This document shows positions 33,700 to 43,997 of a stretch of 64,000 nucleotides of DNA, piece after piece. The DNA comes from Gaeumannomyces sp. JS-464 (taxonomy: Eukaryota > Ascomycota > Sordariomycetes > Magnaporthales > Magnaporthaceae), in NCBI GenBank assembly GCA_002197995.1, contig NGZR01000001.1:9796001-9860000 (forward strand), written 5' to 3'. The notes under the pieces are model-generated. The model was not told the DNA's origin. It did not search any database and saw only the letters and a list, made by a program, of their open reading frames with translations. The translations under genes and the position numbers were made by a program. How positions within the stretch are numbered: position 1 is the first letter of the stretch; each line of letters starts with the position of its first letter.

Positions 33700-36498
33700 T
33701 TTATATAAAAGGCCATTTCGGGAAACACCTTTAAATCTCTCGGTGCACTTAATGGGTTCCTAATATCGGTTAGCATGTTAAATTGTATAGCGCACTTATA
33801 TAAACGAACATAGGCTTTAATGCAGGCAGGGGTTTAATTAACAAAAAGGAAGCAAATAAAAGTTATCGCTACGAGCAATTTATTAATAAACGAATAAAAA
33901 CGCGGTGTTAAACCGCCAAATTACATAAAAAAAAGTGCAAAAGCACGGCGTTAAGGCCGTTTATTTAAGGCTATAAAGGGGCTTAAAAACTCGCAAAAGG
34001 ATTAAAAAACTCCCCTAAAGTCGGTGCAAAAAGTGGAAGTGCTGCAAAAACCTCCCTCGCCGGCGTGGAATGTATAAAAGTGCCAAAAATAACGCTTTTA
34101 CCATCGTTAGCCTCGTTAGCCTCGTCGAAAAAAGGCCCCAACTCGTATTAGGAGAAATTACGCTTAGCACCGTTAAGGATCCCTTTTTGGGTTAACCCAC
34201 GCGGCTTAAGGCGTAAAGCAACCCTATTAATAAGGCACTCGTTGCCGAAAGGTTTTTGGCCAAAAGGGCGCTTTTTACGCACGCTTACGGGATTTCTAAT
34301 CCTTAGCACGAGGTCGTCAACGTTAAAGCGTTTCGGGTAATGCCAAAAGGTATTTACCGCGTTTAACGTAAGCCCCGAAGCTTTAAAATTAGCCTGTAAA
34401 ACGTTATGCAGGGCGAAAAGGTCGTAAAAATAGGGCAGGCCGTATTGGGCCCTTGTTACGCCAGTGCAAAGCGGGAAGGGTAAGCTGGAAGGGTGCTTAA
34501 GCGAGGGGAACGTTGCAAATGCACGGCGGTGGCTTAATTTTAACAAATTTAAGCATTAAAAAGAGGCGCTTAAAAGGACCTCGCCGGCTTAGGTTTTGCC
34601 GATATATTCCCACCGGATTTTTGTTATTAAGGCCGTACGTTTGGCGTTATAAGCCTGGATCCAGTTATTAATTTGCCTCCGGAACGCTCGTTTAACCTGC
34701 TGCAAACCTGCCTAAGCGGATAAGCCAAAAGCTTTTAAATCGCCGTGGTTACTTTTAACGGGACCGCTTGTAAAAAAGCCGTTGGTAGGGTAAAATTTAG
34801 TATAGCAAACCGCCTACTCGCGCTTTAAAGGCCAAAATGACCGTTGCAAATAACGCACGAGGTTCTTTTATTTAGCAAACTCGTAAACCAACTGCTCGAA
34901 AGCCTGCTGGCTTATATACCGGTCCCTGGCATAAACAACGCACTTCCACAGGGCGAAAAGACCGCTGCGGGTATGCAGGAGGTTTGGAAAAGCTTTTTAG
35001 TACTGTTCTAAATGGCTGGAGGTTTTGATACGCCGGTGGCTATTATTAAAGCCTTGCAAATCTTTTGCATTTGCAAAATCCGGCGTTTCCTCCCGGGCAA
35101 GCGGGTTAACCCCGGCATTTAACTTTGGATCGTTACCTTCGGGGGTGCTTTTTGCCGACCTTCCGAAAACCGCCCTAGCCGCGTTTTTGCTCCATTTCTT
35201 TTTAATTTAGGCTACCACGTCGCCGTTAACGTGGAAAATGCAAAGCTAAAGCTTGCAAAAAGGAAACACGCGTTAAGCGGCGGCGCGAAATTGGCTATCC
35301 CCGTCGGTAATAATAACGTTTAGGAAAAGGAAGCCTCGATTATTCCAGCAAAATTTTAAGGCTGTAAACCACCAAAAAAAAATCCTCCTTTGTTTTCGAC
35401 TCCAACAGGCCTTAAAAAACCGGTATAGTAATTTTTCGTTAGTAATTAAAACGGCTATAACAAAATGCATATTATGCCGGTTGGTTTTATAAGTGATATT
35501 AATTTGCAAGCATTTAAGGTTTTTATTAATAAAGTAAAGCGCTTTTTTATAAGCCCACGCGGCGGCCGAAAAAAAGAGAATCGCTAATTCCTATGCGAGA
35601 AAATCGGGGGGTTAAAAGCGGTAAATTCCACGCGAGGCTCGTATAAAGCAAGGAAAAAGGCGGCCGTCGAAAGGTACCCGTTAACCTCTTTTTTCCGGTA
35701 TAAGTGGCGCCAACGATAAAGCGTTAGGGCCGGCCAAAACCGCTGGGGGTACTGCGCACGCATTAAATCGGAAATCGCCCGGGTTCGGATCGTAAGGTCG
35801 TTAAACAAGGATTTGAAAAGGTCGCCCTTTTTTGCAGAAATATCTTAAGCGCGGAGGGGTTTATCGGGGTTGTTGGTAACCGGCCCGTGGCCCGTATGCT
35901 CGGAATTTAGCATCCGAAGGCTTTAGCGACCTTCGTTGGCAACGCGGCGTTGCAGGACGATCTCGTAAGTACAATCGGTTAACTGGGAGGTTGTTATTCG
36001 GCGACGGAGGCCCCGGCAAGGCCGGCGCCCGCGCTTTCGTAACGTGTAGGCGAGGGTGACTTTATTGTTGCCCTGGGCGTTAAAATCGGTGCGTTTAGCA
36101 GATAACTTAAAGCCTTGCAAGCAAGCGAAGTTATCTACGTCCTTACGGAGGTCCTAAAGGGTAGGGTAAAGGGAGGAGAGGATATCCCGAGGCTTAGCGA
36201 CCCAGGGAAGGCCGTCCCAAGGGGGGGGTGGCTCAGGCTCGCTATCGCCGTCGCCCTCGTCGGAGGAGGCGTCGCCGACGTCATTATCGGGGGTGCGAAT
36301 AGCTTCATTCATAGCGCGGCGTTATTGTTGTTGTTGTTAAGGGTAAAAAACGGTGCAGATTGTGCTTGAAATGATGTGTGGCTTTAATTGCAGGCCAAAT
36401 TAGGCGGGGGCCGAAACCGGCGTGCACAGGCCGTGCACGTGCCAACTGGGTGTCGTAAGAGATTTAGGGGTGTTTCCCGAAATGGCCCCTTATATAAA
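33700..36498 (-). mobile_element. Mutator-like DNA transposon (MULE)
   Basis: Terminal inverted repeats of about 41 bases: left 33700-33740 (TTTATATAAAAGGCCATTTC start) and right 36458-36498, whose reverse complement starts TTTATATAAGGGGCCATTTC. They enclose 2.8 kb with a transposase on the minus strand. I could not see a clear 8-11 base target duplication. It is only moderately RIP-altered and has mixed base composition. Its right TIR coincides with the edge of the AT-rich block. Confidence 0.75.
34148..36312 (-). pseudogene. MULE transposase with FAR1-type N-terminus, broken
   Basis: The start ATG at 36312 has an in-frame TAA just upstream. An acidic leader (MNEAIRTPDNDVGDASSDEG) is followed by one TAG (former CAG), then a FAR1/WRKY-GCM-like DNA-binding segment (about 35925-36130; LSAKRTDFNAQGNNKV, RLIDC-like SQLTDCTYEI). 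Next come a helical linker (35584-35808; NDLTIRTRAISDLM, KKEVNGYLS) and the MULE core (35273-35509; NMHFVIAVLITNEK, KLLYRFF, IITDGDSQFRAAA with the second catalytic Asp). The C-terminal part (34148-34546) has CTGVTRAQYGLP and a basic tail (RKKRPFGQKPFG). Stops and frame changes between these blocks prevent translation. Confidence 0.8.
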
Positions 36499-38006
36499 GC
36501 GGGGTCGATAGACAAGAAATCCTCAAGGAATTCTGCTTCCTCCAGCATCTCTTAAGCCCCTAGAAAGATTATCGCACAATATGAGATCATCACCTCCAAG
36601 TTGACATTCGTCCCCTTGTTACAGTCGACTAGCATGGGTAGTGCTAACTAGCCTACAGATGCCTTGGCATTTCAACCATAAAATCCAAATCCTCGGTTGC
36701 ACGTCTCAACCCAGCTTCTGCACTCAGTCATGGCAGAGGTGTCTGTCGACTGAGATGATTTTAATACCGTCGCCAGGGTCCTTACGACAGTGCCACACGT
36801 CGAAATCGATTACGCGGTTGAGATGGGCCCTATGGCAGGCACTCGTCCACCATCGGGGGGTGATGCGAAGCCCACAGGCAACCATGGCTGCCATAGCCGC
36901 GGTCGACGTCGTCCCTACCATTCTGGCGACAATGGGGCTGTCGCACGAGGAGAAAGAGAATATCATCGCAAGCCTCGAGGAGCCCATCCACGGCTACATC
37001 ATGGGAGTCTTACAGCTCTAGGTACGTGATTTTTCAGTTTCTTTTGCAGAGCCCAGCTCTAGACATTCAGACTATGGCCGGTCTGTTACTGACCCCAAGA
37101 TCTTCCATCTAGAGCCGTGTGGAAATCTTCGGGTCGGCTGGACTGCTCTATTTGTGGGCGACTGATGGGGGCGGGCTGGAATGGGTGCGCCTTGGTGGCT
37201 GCGGCAAATAGAGCCAAGCACATTCTGCCCGTCTCTTCCTTGTTTTGGAGTTGAACCGAGTTTGGGCTGGAACGCGGATGGATTGACGGGCACGACGGGC
37301 CCAATCGTACGTTGAGTTTCCTACGGAAACTCGGAACCCGGAAGCGCTTGGCTGAATGGCATGACATCATGGAAAATAGGGGTTGTTATCTTTTCCTTCA
37401 GACTTGACAAGGCAAATCAAGCGCATTTTGACAGTCTACAACCTCATTCTGACGACTTGGGAATGTTGTGTTTAGTGTTTACTCACCGAAGCTAAATCTG
37501 GTTTGTCCTCTAGACCAAGGTTCTCTACATACCAATCTCGGTTCATGGCAACAAGTAGGGGAGAAGGAAGAGTGGGCGACTGATGTGGGAAGGCGTCAAA
37601 TGTTGGACTCGGGGTGACGATGCGGAGGGGGAATGTGGAATAAAGAAAGAGAAAGGAACTTCGGACAGAACACAACAGCGGCTATGGAGTGGTTGATACG
37701 GGATAGAAGTCGAGTTTGTATCAGATCACATACACGCCAGGAGGCCGGAATGGGTGGATGAAAACGAGATGTCAATAGGCAGAACAAAATGGTCTCGCGC
37801 CAGGGGCGCGCCATCTGGTGATGTCCAACCGGTTGGCAAGGCATAGTCAAGGCAGCCAGGGTGAAGTTGGAGAGGGTGCGGTTTCTGAGTTGCGCTTCAG
37901 GCTTTTGTTCTATGGAGGCCAGCCCTGGCCGGGCCCAGTCGTGAGAGCAAAGGAAGGCAATTTATTGTAATCGAGACGAATCCAAACCCTGGCTTGATCT
38001 CGGGCC
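36499..38006. other. Intergenic sequence at the compartment border
   Basis: Base composition changes to balanced here. A plus-strand frame at 36641-37021 ends in a plausible helical segment (MAAIAAVDVVPTILATMGLS, about 36880-36940, then HEEKENIIASLEEP), but I recognise no family, there is no start context, and the overlapping frames are equally open. It may be the 3' remnant of a gene cut by the transposon block. From 37030 to 38006 I see no gene. Confidence 0.5.
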
Positions 38007-38339
38007 CTATCTCCCTCCAGGATTGCCGAGCACATCGGCCTGCGACGAGGAGCCGTTCCTGTCCTTCTCCGGGCTCTTCTTGCTGTGCACGTCGGGGGCG
38101 CTGGTCATGATGCGCGTGTTCTTGGGGTCGTCCTGGTTCGTCTCGTCACGTCCGCGCGCCGACCGTCCGCCGGTGCCCGCCATCTGCTGCAGCGTCTGGT
38201 CCTTGCCCCGGGTGCCGTTGGGCTCGGTGATGCTCTTGGGCTGCTGCCGGGCGCCCGACGTCTGCCACCACAGGCCGCCGCCCACCACGGTGAGGGCGCC
38301 AAGGGCGAGGGGGAGGCGCGATCGTGCTGCTGAGGCCAT
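38007..38339 (-). CDS. Small hypothetical protein with N-terminal hydrophobic segment
   Basis: 110 residues, ATG at 38339 and TAG at 38007. Residues about 8-26 (RLPLALGALTVVGGGLWW) form one hydrophobic helix preceded by two Arg, like a mitochondrial inner-membrane anchor or a signal anchor. The rest is hydrophilic and low-complexity, rich in Ser, Asp, Lys and Gln, and probably disordered. The codon third positions are GC-rich, as in real genes of this half. I do not recognise a family. The neighbouring deaminase gene is divergent, about 660 bases away, so the two may share a promoter region. An overlapping plus-strand frame is open too but has no such signals. Confidence 0.55.
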   Translation of the reverse strand: MASAARSRLPLALGALTVVGGGLWWQTSGARQQPKSITEPNGTRGKDQTLQQMAGTGGRSARGRDETNQDDPKNTRIMTSAPDVHSKKSPEKDRNGSSSQADVLGNPGGR

Positions 38340-38998
38340 GACTGTTTGCTCGTTTGTGACACGGTGCTACCTGTGACGGATGACGCCTAGTACCGTGAGT
38401 CGAAGGGGGATGGCGTGATGCGGCTCTTGAATTGACTGTGCTTGCGCGACGCGACTTCGGGTCGAGCTGGCTGGCAATGTGGTCAGGGTCGCTGCTTGTC
38501 TCGTCCAGCGTCTCCAGCAGGTTTGTAGTGGTGAATGCTGCGTCAAGGAGGGATACAGCAGCTGAGATGGTAATGGGTATTATATCAATCGATCTTCGCC
38601 CGTATGGAGAATGGTGATCTCATTCCTGCTGGTAGCGCTGGTGGGCGGCGGTCGCTCGCGGCGGGATCATGATGACATCATGCAAAGGCCTCGGCATCGA
38701 CCGATGTTTTGCCATTGCAGACAAAGGAGCTGCTGAAATTCGACAATGGGAGTCGGACATTCGAACAAACAATTTTTTTTTGTTTGCTGGTTGCCCGAGG
38801 CTCGACTGAACGGCGGAGGCGGCGGCCAGCTGTCAGTCACTGTTCGGGCTGTGACTGGGGCTACAGCGTGGGAGAAAAAGCCTGGGCGAGGGGTGGAAGT
38901 TCAGAAAAATTCCACACCTTGTTCTCTCCATCCCATATTTTTTTCCTATTGCCATTGCTTGAGCGCTGGTTTAACAGCGACAGAACACGACGAAAGCC
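38340..38998. promoter_or_regulatory. Divergent intergenic region
   Basis: About 660 bases between the start of the small protein (minus) and the start of the deaminase (plus). Short overlapping frames occur on both strands, but nothing recognisable. A pyrimidine-rich stretch (TTCTCTCCATCCCATATTTT, about 38922-38941) lies just before the deaminase start, as is common in fungal promoters. Confidence 0.4.
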
Positions 38999-39738
38999 AT
39001 GCATCTCTTGTTTTTTATCCTTTGCAATGCCTTAGCACAAGCCATTGGGCCCCAAGCCGTGCTTGCGACAGCGCCTCAGCTCGCCAAGGGAGAAGTCCAA
39101 GCCACGAGGGAGTTTTGGATGCGGCGCGCCATCTCAACCCTCAAAGAACAGACCGGCTCGCCCTGTCCATTCGCTGCCTTCGCAACCGTAATCGTCAATC
39201 ACACCACTGACACGTCCACAGAGGCCACAATCGAGCAGGGCAGCCCTCTTCCTCGCGGCACGCTCGTCTGCGCCGCCGTCAACGCCATCTCGACGACAGG
39301 CGACCCGACGCTGCACGGCGAGGTCGCCGCCCTGCGCGCCTGCGTGCGCGACCTGCAGCGCCCGCCGCACAACCTGTCCCCCAGCGAGGCGCGGCGCGCC
39401 CTCCGCGGCCTGTCGCTGTACTCGACGGCGGAGCCGTGCCCGATGTGCGCGTCCGCGGCCCGCTGGGCCGGGCTGCGCGAGGTCGTCTTCGGCACAAGTG
39501 TGCCGAGGCTGGTCGCGCTGGGCTGGCCTCAGATCGACATCAGGGCCGCCGAGGTGTTTGCAAGGAGCCAAGGCCTGGGCGGGGAGCCGACGGCGCTCGT
39601 ATCGGATGTGCTGGAGGGGAGACTGATGTTTACTTTACGTGGCAGTTCGGGGAGGGCGTCGCCCAGCAACCTTCTTGCCCTCCCGGGTGCCGTGCCGCCC
39701 GTCGTGACGACGAGAGCTGGGATTATCAACCTGCTTGA
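38999..39738 (+). CDS. Secreted-type CMP/dCMP-family zinc deaminase, one frameshift
   Basis: The N-terminus (MHLLFFILCNALAQAIGPQA) looks like a signal peptide. The zinc and catalytic motifs of the cytidine/deoxycytidylate deaminase fold are present: LHGEVAAL (His ligand and catalytic Glu, near residue 105) and EPCPMCASA (two Cys ligands, near residue 146). The arrangement resembles the guanine deaminase/TadA-like branch, so a nucleobase or nucleoside is the likely substrate. The frame from 38999 stays open to 40171, but family-like sequence jumps by one base at about 39610: after SDVL the continuation ETDVYFTWQFGEG is in the frame that stops at 39738. So either a base is missing there or the gene is broken. 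The stretch 39739-40171 is probably 3' untranslated. Confidence 0.65.
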
Positions 39739-40097
39739 TACCCTCATTGAAACTGTGACAATGGCTATGATGACACACAAGATCAGATACTTCCGAGCGT
39801 GGAAGGCTGCTCGACGAGAGCCTCCCGACGTCGACGCCCTCCATGAAGCGTCGGTTGTGCCAGTTGAGCCGCCCAAGCGCATTGAGGAAGCTTACACACG
39901 TCTGAGCCTAGATGGGAAGGTCGAATGTTTGTGTAGTCGAATAACACTGTTAGAGCGAGGAGGATGCACTAGCTATCGGAGAAATACCAATACAGCCTGT
40001 TCGCAATGTTTTCTTACGCCTTCGTCACCTGCGTGTCCCGCTAATGCCAGATGGGGTTTCCAGCCACAGCCTTGTCTTCTCCTGCGCTCAGTGTCCA

Positions 40098-41032
40098 TCA
40101 CTGTAGTGCCTTCAAGGCGCTTGCCACCACATCCTCGAGCGTGTGTTTTTCGAGGCCCAGTTTCTCGTTGAAGATCTCGCTCTCCAGTTCCAAGTGTCCG
40201 CCGTAACGACCCGTCGAGAGGCCCGTCTCGATTAGGGCAGCCACCGCCCCGACGTCGCCCGCCTCCGCCAGCTTCTGCTGCTCCTCGATAAACTTGGCGC
40301 TGTCCAGCTTCTCGATCTTCCAGGGCTCCCCGCCCGTCTGGCGCTCGAGCTCCGCGACCATCTGGCGCTGCGAGACGGCAAAGTCGCTGAGCAGCATGTT
40401 CTGGTTGCGCGGCTCGTCCGGGTACTTTGAGAGCGCGCGCACCAGGGCCAGCGCCGTGTTCTCCTCGGTGGTACAGCTGCACAGGCCCTCGCCGTCGTCC
40501 CGGAGCACGGCGCGGCGCTCCTTCAGGTGCAGGCCCAGGAACTCGTGCGCCAGGCTCCAGCGGAGCCACATGCCGCAGCTGACCGAGGTCCACTCGATCT
40601 TGCCGGCGGCGGCCAGCTCGCGCAGGTGCTCCTGGACCTTGCCCTTGTCGCGGAAGACGGTTGACAGGGCCTGGGCGTCCTTGCGCATGTTGTTGAGCCC
40701 GTACTCGGATGGCAGGTAGCGGCGCACGCCGGCGGCTATGGCGGCGTCGATGAAACGGAACTGGTCGCCGACGCTGAGCGTGGTCATGTAGTTGATGATG
40801 GCCTCCTGACCCTTGAAGGCCGCCTCGAGCTCCGCGGGGGGGGGGGGGGGGGGGGGGGGGGGTAGTCGTCGGCCACCTTGATGGACCGGATGCCGACGGG
40901 GATGGTGGCCTTGGAGGAGGCGCGCTGGAGGACGGTGACGGTGAAGCTGGGCTCCTTGAGCAGGGCGTCGAAGACGATGCTGCCTATGGACCCGCCGGCG
41001 CCGACGAGGAGGATGTTCTTGAAGGCGCTCAT
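40098..41032 (-). CDS. NmrA-like / isoflavone-reductase-type NAD(P)-binding protein, frameshifted at a G run
   Basis: The N-terminus (MSAFKNILLVGAGGSIGS) has the GXXGXXG dinucleotide-binding loop of an atypical short-chain dehydrogenase of the NmrA/PCBER group. The second part, from 40787 leftward, has RFIDAAIAAGVRRYLPSEYG (the conserved RxxPSEYG region) and runs to the stop at 40098. Between them the coding strand reads VADDY, then 26 C after the Tyr codon, then AELEAAFKGQEAIINYM in the next frame. One more C, or two fewer, would join them into about 311 codons, the normal size. Such proteins act as redox sensors or reduce phenolic substrates; the substrate here is unknown. It faces the deaminase tail to tail. 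Confidence 0.7.
40836..40862 (+). repeat. 27-base G homopolymer inside a gene
   Basis: An unbroken run of 27 G on the plus strand (C on the coding strand). It sits exactly where the NmrA-like frame breaks, and encodes about nine Pro. It is prone to polymerase slippage, and also to sequencing and assembly error. Confidence 0.95.
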
Positions 41033-41428
41033 GTCGGCTAGAGTAGAGGCTTGATGTGCGGTGCTGATTGGGTGCCGGGTATTGGTGAAGGGGGTATGAA
41101 GCTAGGGCTTTCTGATGGCTTGGTCTTTCGAGAGTGTGTCTACCTATTCACAGCATGGCTATGGTCTGATATAAACACCCGGACGGTATATCGTCGGCTG
41201 ATGTGAAGTGACTAGCACACAAGCAACCTCGCATGGCGACCCCCGCCGAGGCAGTTGTTTGATGTTGTGATGCTATGCTCGGATTACAAAACCATATTTG
41301 ATCGCATATTCGCAGTCCTAGGAGCCGCGCAGACATCGTGACAAAGGATCCATATACACTCGATCCTTTGTCAGCGAGCTGCAGCCGCGACAATATCAAA
41401 GCCCGGCCCGTTGGTGAAAGCGGGCCTA
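41033..41428. promoter_or_regulatory. Upstream region of the NmrA-like gene
   Basis: About 400 bases between the NmrA start and the Tc1 element. No gene seen. It should contain the NmrA promoter; the Tc1 element lies just beyond it. Confidence 0.4.
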
Positions 41429-42838
41429 CAGTGGGAGGACAAAAAAAACGCCCAACCCCTCTCAACCCCACCAATTCAACCCAAAATTTTTTTCCTATCG
41501 CGTCCCAACCACCACACTTCAAATGGCACCCATTCCGTCATCTCCGGTCAAAAAAGCAAAATTCAAGCATTCCTCGCCTGCCCTGCGATCCAGGATTTTC
41601 GGGAGGTACTCCGCCGGCCAGCCCGCGCGTGGCGTCGCGTACAAAAAAGGAGTTAGCGAGGTGCACGTCCGCGGGGTCGTAAAGAGATATTTGTCCCAGC
41701 AAAATGGGGTCTCCCGACCCGGCCGTGGCCGGCCATCCGTGCTAGATGAACGCGCCAAACGAGCGATTATGCGTACTATTACTATCAATCCTTTTTATTC
41801 ACTAGCAAAAGTCGCTTTAATCTCGTGCCCGGAGGTGTTAACTCGCACGGTAGCTCGATACCTTAAAACACAAGGGGTTTAACACCACCTCGCCGTTACG
41901 CGCCCGTTTCTTACCGAGGAAGTCGCTGCTAAACGCCTCGCTTTTGCTACGCGTTATATTGGTAAAGATATTGGGTTTTGGCGCACAATCGTCTTCACGG
42001 ACGAAAGCACTATCGATAAAGGGGCTGGTCACCGGAGGGGTTGGGTATTCCGCCCCCAAGGTTAGTTTACCTACCAACTTTAACCTTTTATTTTTCGCCT
42101 AATTTTTAACCAATTTATTTCAAATTAGGGACTTTGGCACTTGATCCTCGGTTCGTTCAAGCCCGCTATCGCAGTGGTCGTTTCTCCCAAATGTTTTGGG
42201 GGGGGGATAACGTGGCAAAGGAGGACCTCCCTAGTCCCCCTTAACGGGGACCCCAAAGCAAAAAGAGGCGGCGTTACGGCAGGCGTTTACCTCGAGACTC
42301 TCGCAGAGCATTTACCTACTATTTGGGAGCCTGGATATACGTTTATGCAAGACAACGCCCCTATTCACAACGCGAGAAAGGTCCGAAGGTGGCTACAAGA
42401 GGAAGCCTTCCGCACGCTCGACTGGCCCCCCTATTCCCCTGACCTAAACCCTATCGAGAACCTTTGGAAATTGCTTAAAGAACGCATTTGCGAGCAGTAT
42501 CCTCACTTGGCTACTGCTCCTAAAAACGCACGCACGCTGGACGAACTTGGGCCGCTGCAGAGGCCGTCTGGGAAGGCTTTGAGGAGGACTTGATCAATGA
42601 CTTGATCGAGTCCGTGCCCTGCCGTTTACAGGCCGTCATCGACGCACAAGGGTGGTATACCAAATACTAACTAGACTGACAGATAGCCCCTTTAATAATG
42701 TATTTCCAGTGCAAATTTCTATGCGAATTGCATTTGTTTGGGCCCAGGGCGGTCTTCCAAAGTAGAAGGGTTGGATTTACCCCTGGCCGTTTTATTTGGT
42801 GTGGTGCGGGGTTGGGCGTTTTTTTTGTTGTACCTACG
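41429..42838 (+). mobile_element. Tc1-type DNA transposon (DD34E), decayed
   Basis: 1410 bases bounded by TA on both sides (41427-41428, 42839-42840). The left end is CAGTGGGAGGACAAAAAAAA; the right end reverse-complements to a relative that shares the ACAAAAAAAACGCCCAACCC core. One transposase gene lies inside. Unlike the elements left of 36.5 kb it is not heavily AT-shifted, so it has escaped strong RIP. Its ends resemble those of the MITE at 56673. Confidence 0.85.
41523..42670 (+). pseudogene. Tc1 transposase with intron, three breaks
   Basis: The N-terminal helix-turn-helix region (41523-41880) includes the RPGRGRPSVLDERAKRAI linker motif. Catalytic motifs follow: VFTDES (first Asp, about 41995), MQDNAPIHNA (second Asp, about 42350) and SPDLNPIENLW (Glu, about 42455). 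Exactly 34 residues separate the second Asp and the Glu, the DD34E signature of Tc1. A 68-base intron (42061-42128, GTTAGT to TTAG) joins RPQ to GTLALDPRFVQARYRSGRFS. Breaks: TAA at 41880, a 9-G run at about 42198 with one G too many, and a frame change near 42550; the tail GFEEDLINDLIESVPCRLQA continues in another frame to TAA at 42670. Confidence 0.85.
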
Positions 42839-42840
42839 TA

Positions 42841-43997
42841 TCTGCTCGGCTCCTCTTTGCGCGATTGTTCACTAATCATGCATCGGTTTCGGATGTTCAG
42901 TAATTGCTGCATCGTTGGATCTGGGTGGCTGTTCTGGTCGCTGCCGATTGGGTGGGAATCTGCGGGAGCAACCGGCGCGAGCGAGCCCAGCAGCGTGCCG
43001 AGGCAGGCTAAGTGGCAGGGGGTTTTTAGCCACCACGCGTGAGAGACTCGCATGGACAACGGCGCGTTTTCTCAGCTTGTTTCTAGGTGCGTCTGGATGC
43101 ATAGCGAAGCCAGCACATCCATCATACTAGATCTCTATGCCTAAATCGATAAACGTTGGGCGGTATCCCCTGATATTCGGATGACGTTTGACAGTGGAGT
43201 GGAGAGGGCCCACGTCGCGGATGACGACGTGATGTGGGCTTCGAAGCAGCGAAGCAGCCACACGCGCGATGTTGAGAACCAAGCATCGAATGCCGGTGGG
43301 GAGGAGTTGTCGACTGTTCAAACGAAGGAGGGCCAGAGTGGTCTAGAACAGGTTTGCTGATGGCACGATTGCAGCGCGTCCAGCATCATCAATGGATGTC
43401 GTGCGACGGAGAGACAGCTGCTCCGAACTGGCCGATTGCAGATCAACGTCGCCCACCATTCGACCCGCAATGCCACCCACATTCCTTCTGCCGAGTTCCC
43501 GTGCAAGCGCTGCTGATTGGCGTGGAGCGGCAGCCAAGCCCTGCAGGCGGGGCAACCAGACTTTAAGACCCCTGGAGATACTTCCAAACCATGTTTCGCA
43601 AGGGCTCCTACTGGCATCATCGTGCCTGCGCTCCAAGGATGCCGCTTTATGACCTCAGCTCCGAGTCCTTGTCAGGCAAACAAACACGGCGAGCAGACCT
43701 CTGTAAAATCCCCAAGCCATGTCTCGGCCAACCGTCTCGCCATCTGCCGGTAGATCCTCCCGCGCTGCCGAGACACCAGCTGACGACGAGAAAGACGGCG
43801 ACGGTTTCCTTCGAATACGCGACCACCGAAACAAGCTGCCTTGACACCCACAGGTTGAGTCCGACGCGGGGCGTGTAAGCCTGCTTTGGGCGCGCCTTGG
43901 CAGCCAGCCAGCGAGCACGAAGGAAGAAGGAAGAAGGAACAACCCGAATAGCAGCCGCGGCCAACCGAGGCAGCGTGAGCGCGCATCACAATCCAAC
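42841..43997. other. Intergenic, no gene recognised
   Basis: About 1.1 kb with overlapping open frames on both strands and no family resemblance. The part nearest 43997 is the presumed promoter and 5' leader of the Mug190-like gene. Confidence 0.5.

Noticed and set aside
36641..37021. 126-codon plus-strand ORF beside the compartment border
   Set aside because: The last 50 codons look protein-like, but no family, start context or introns support it. Kept only as a note under intergenic sequence.
39739..40171. C-terminal extension of the deaminase frame
   Set aside because: The family-like end lies in another frame stopping at 39738; the extension is low in similarity to anything and overlaps the 3' end of the NmrA-like gene.
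40836..40862. G run as a regulatory quadruplex
   Set aside because: It could fold so, but it lies inside a coding region with a frame break exactly there; slippage or misreading is the simpler reading.
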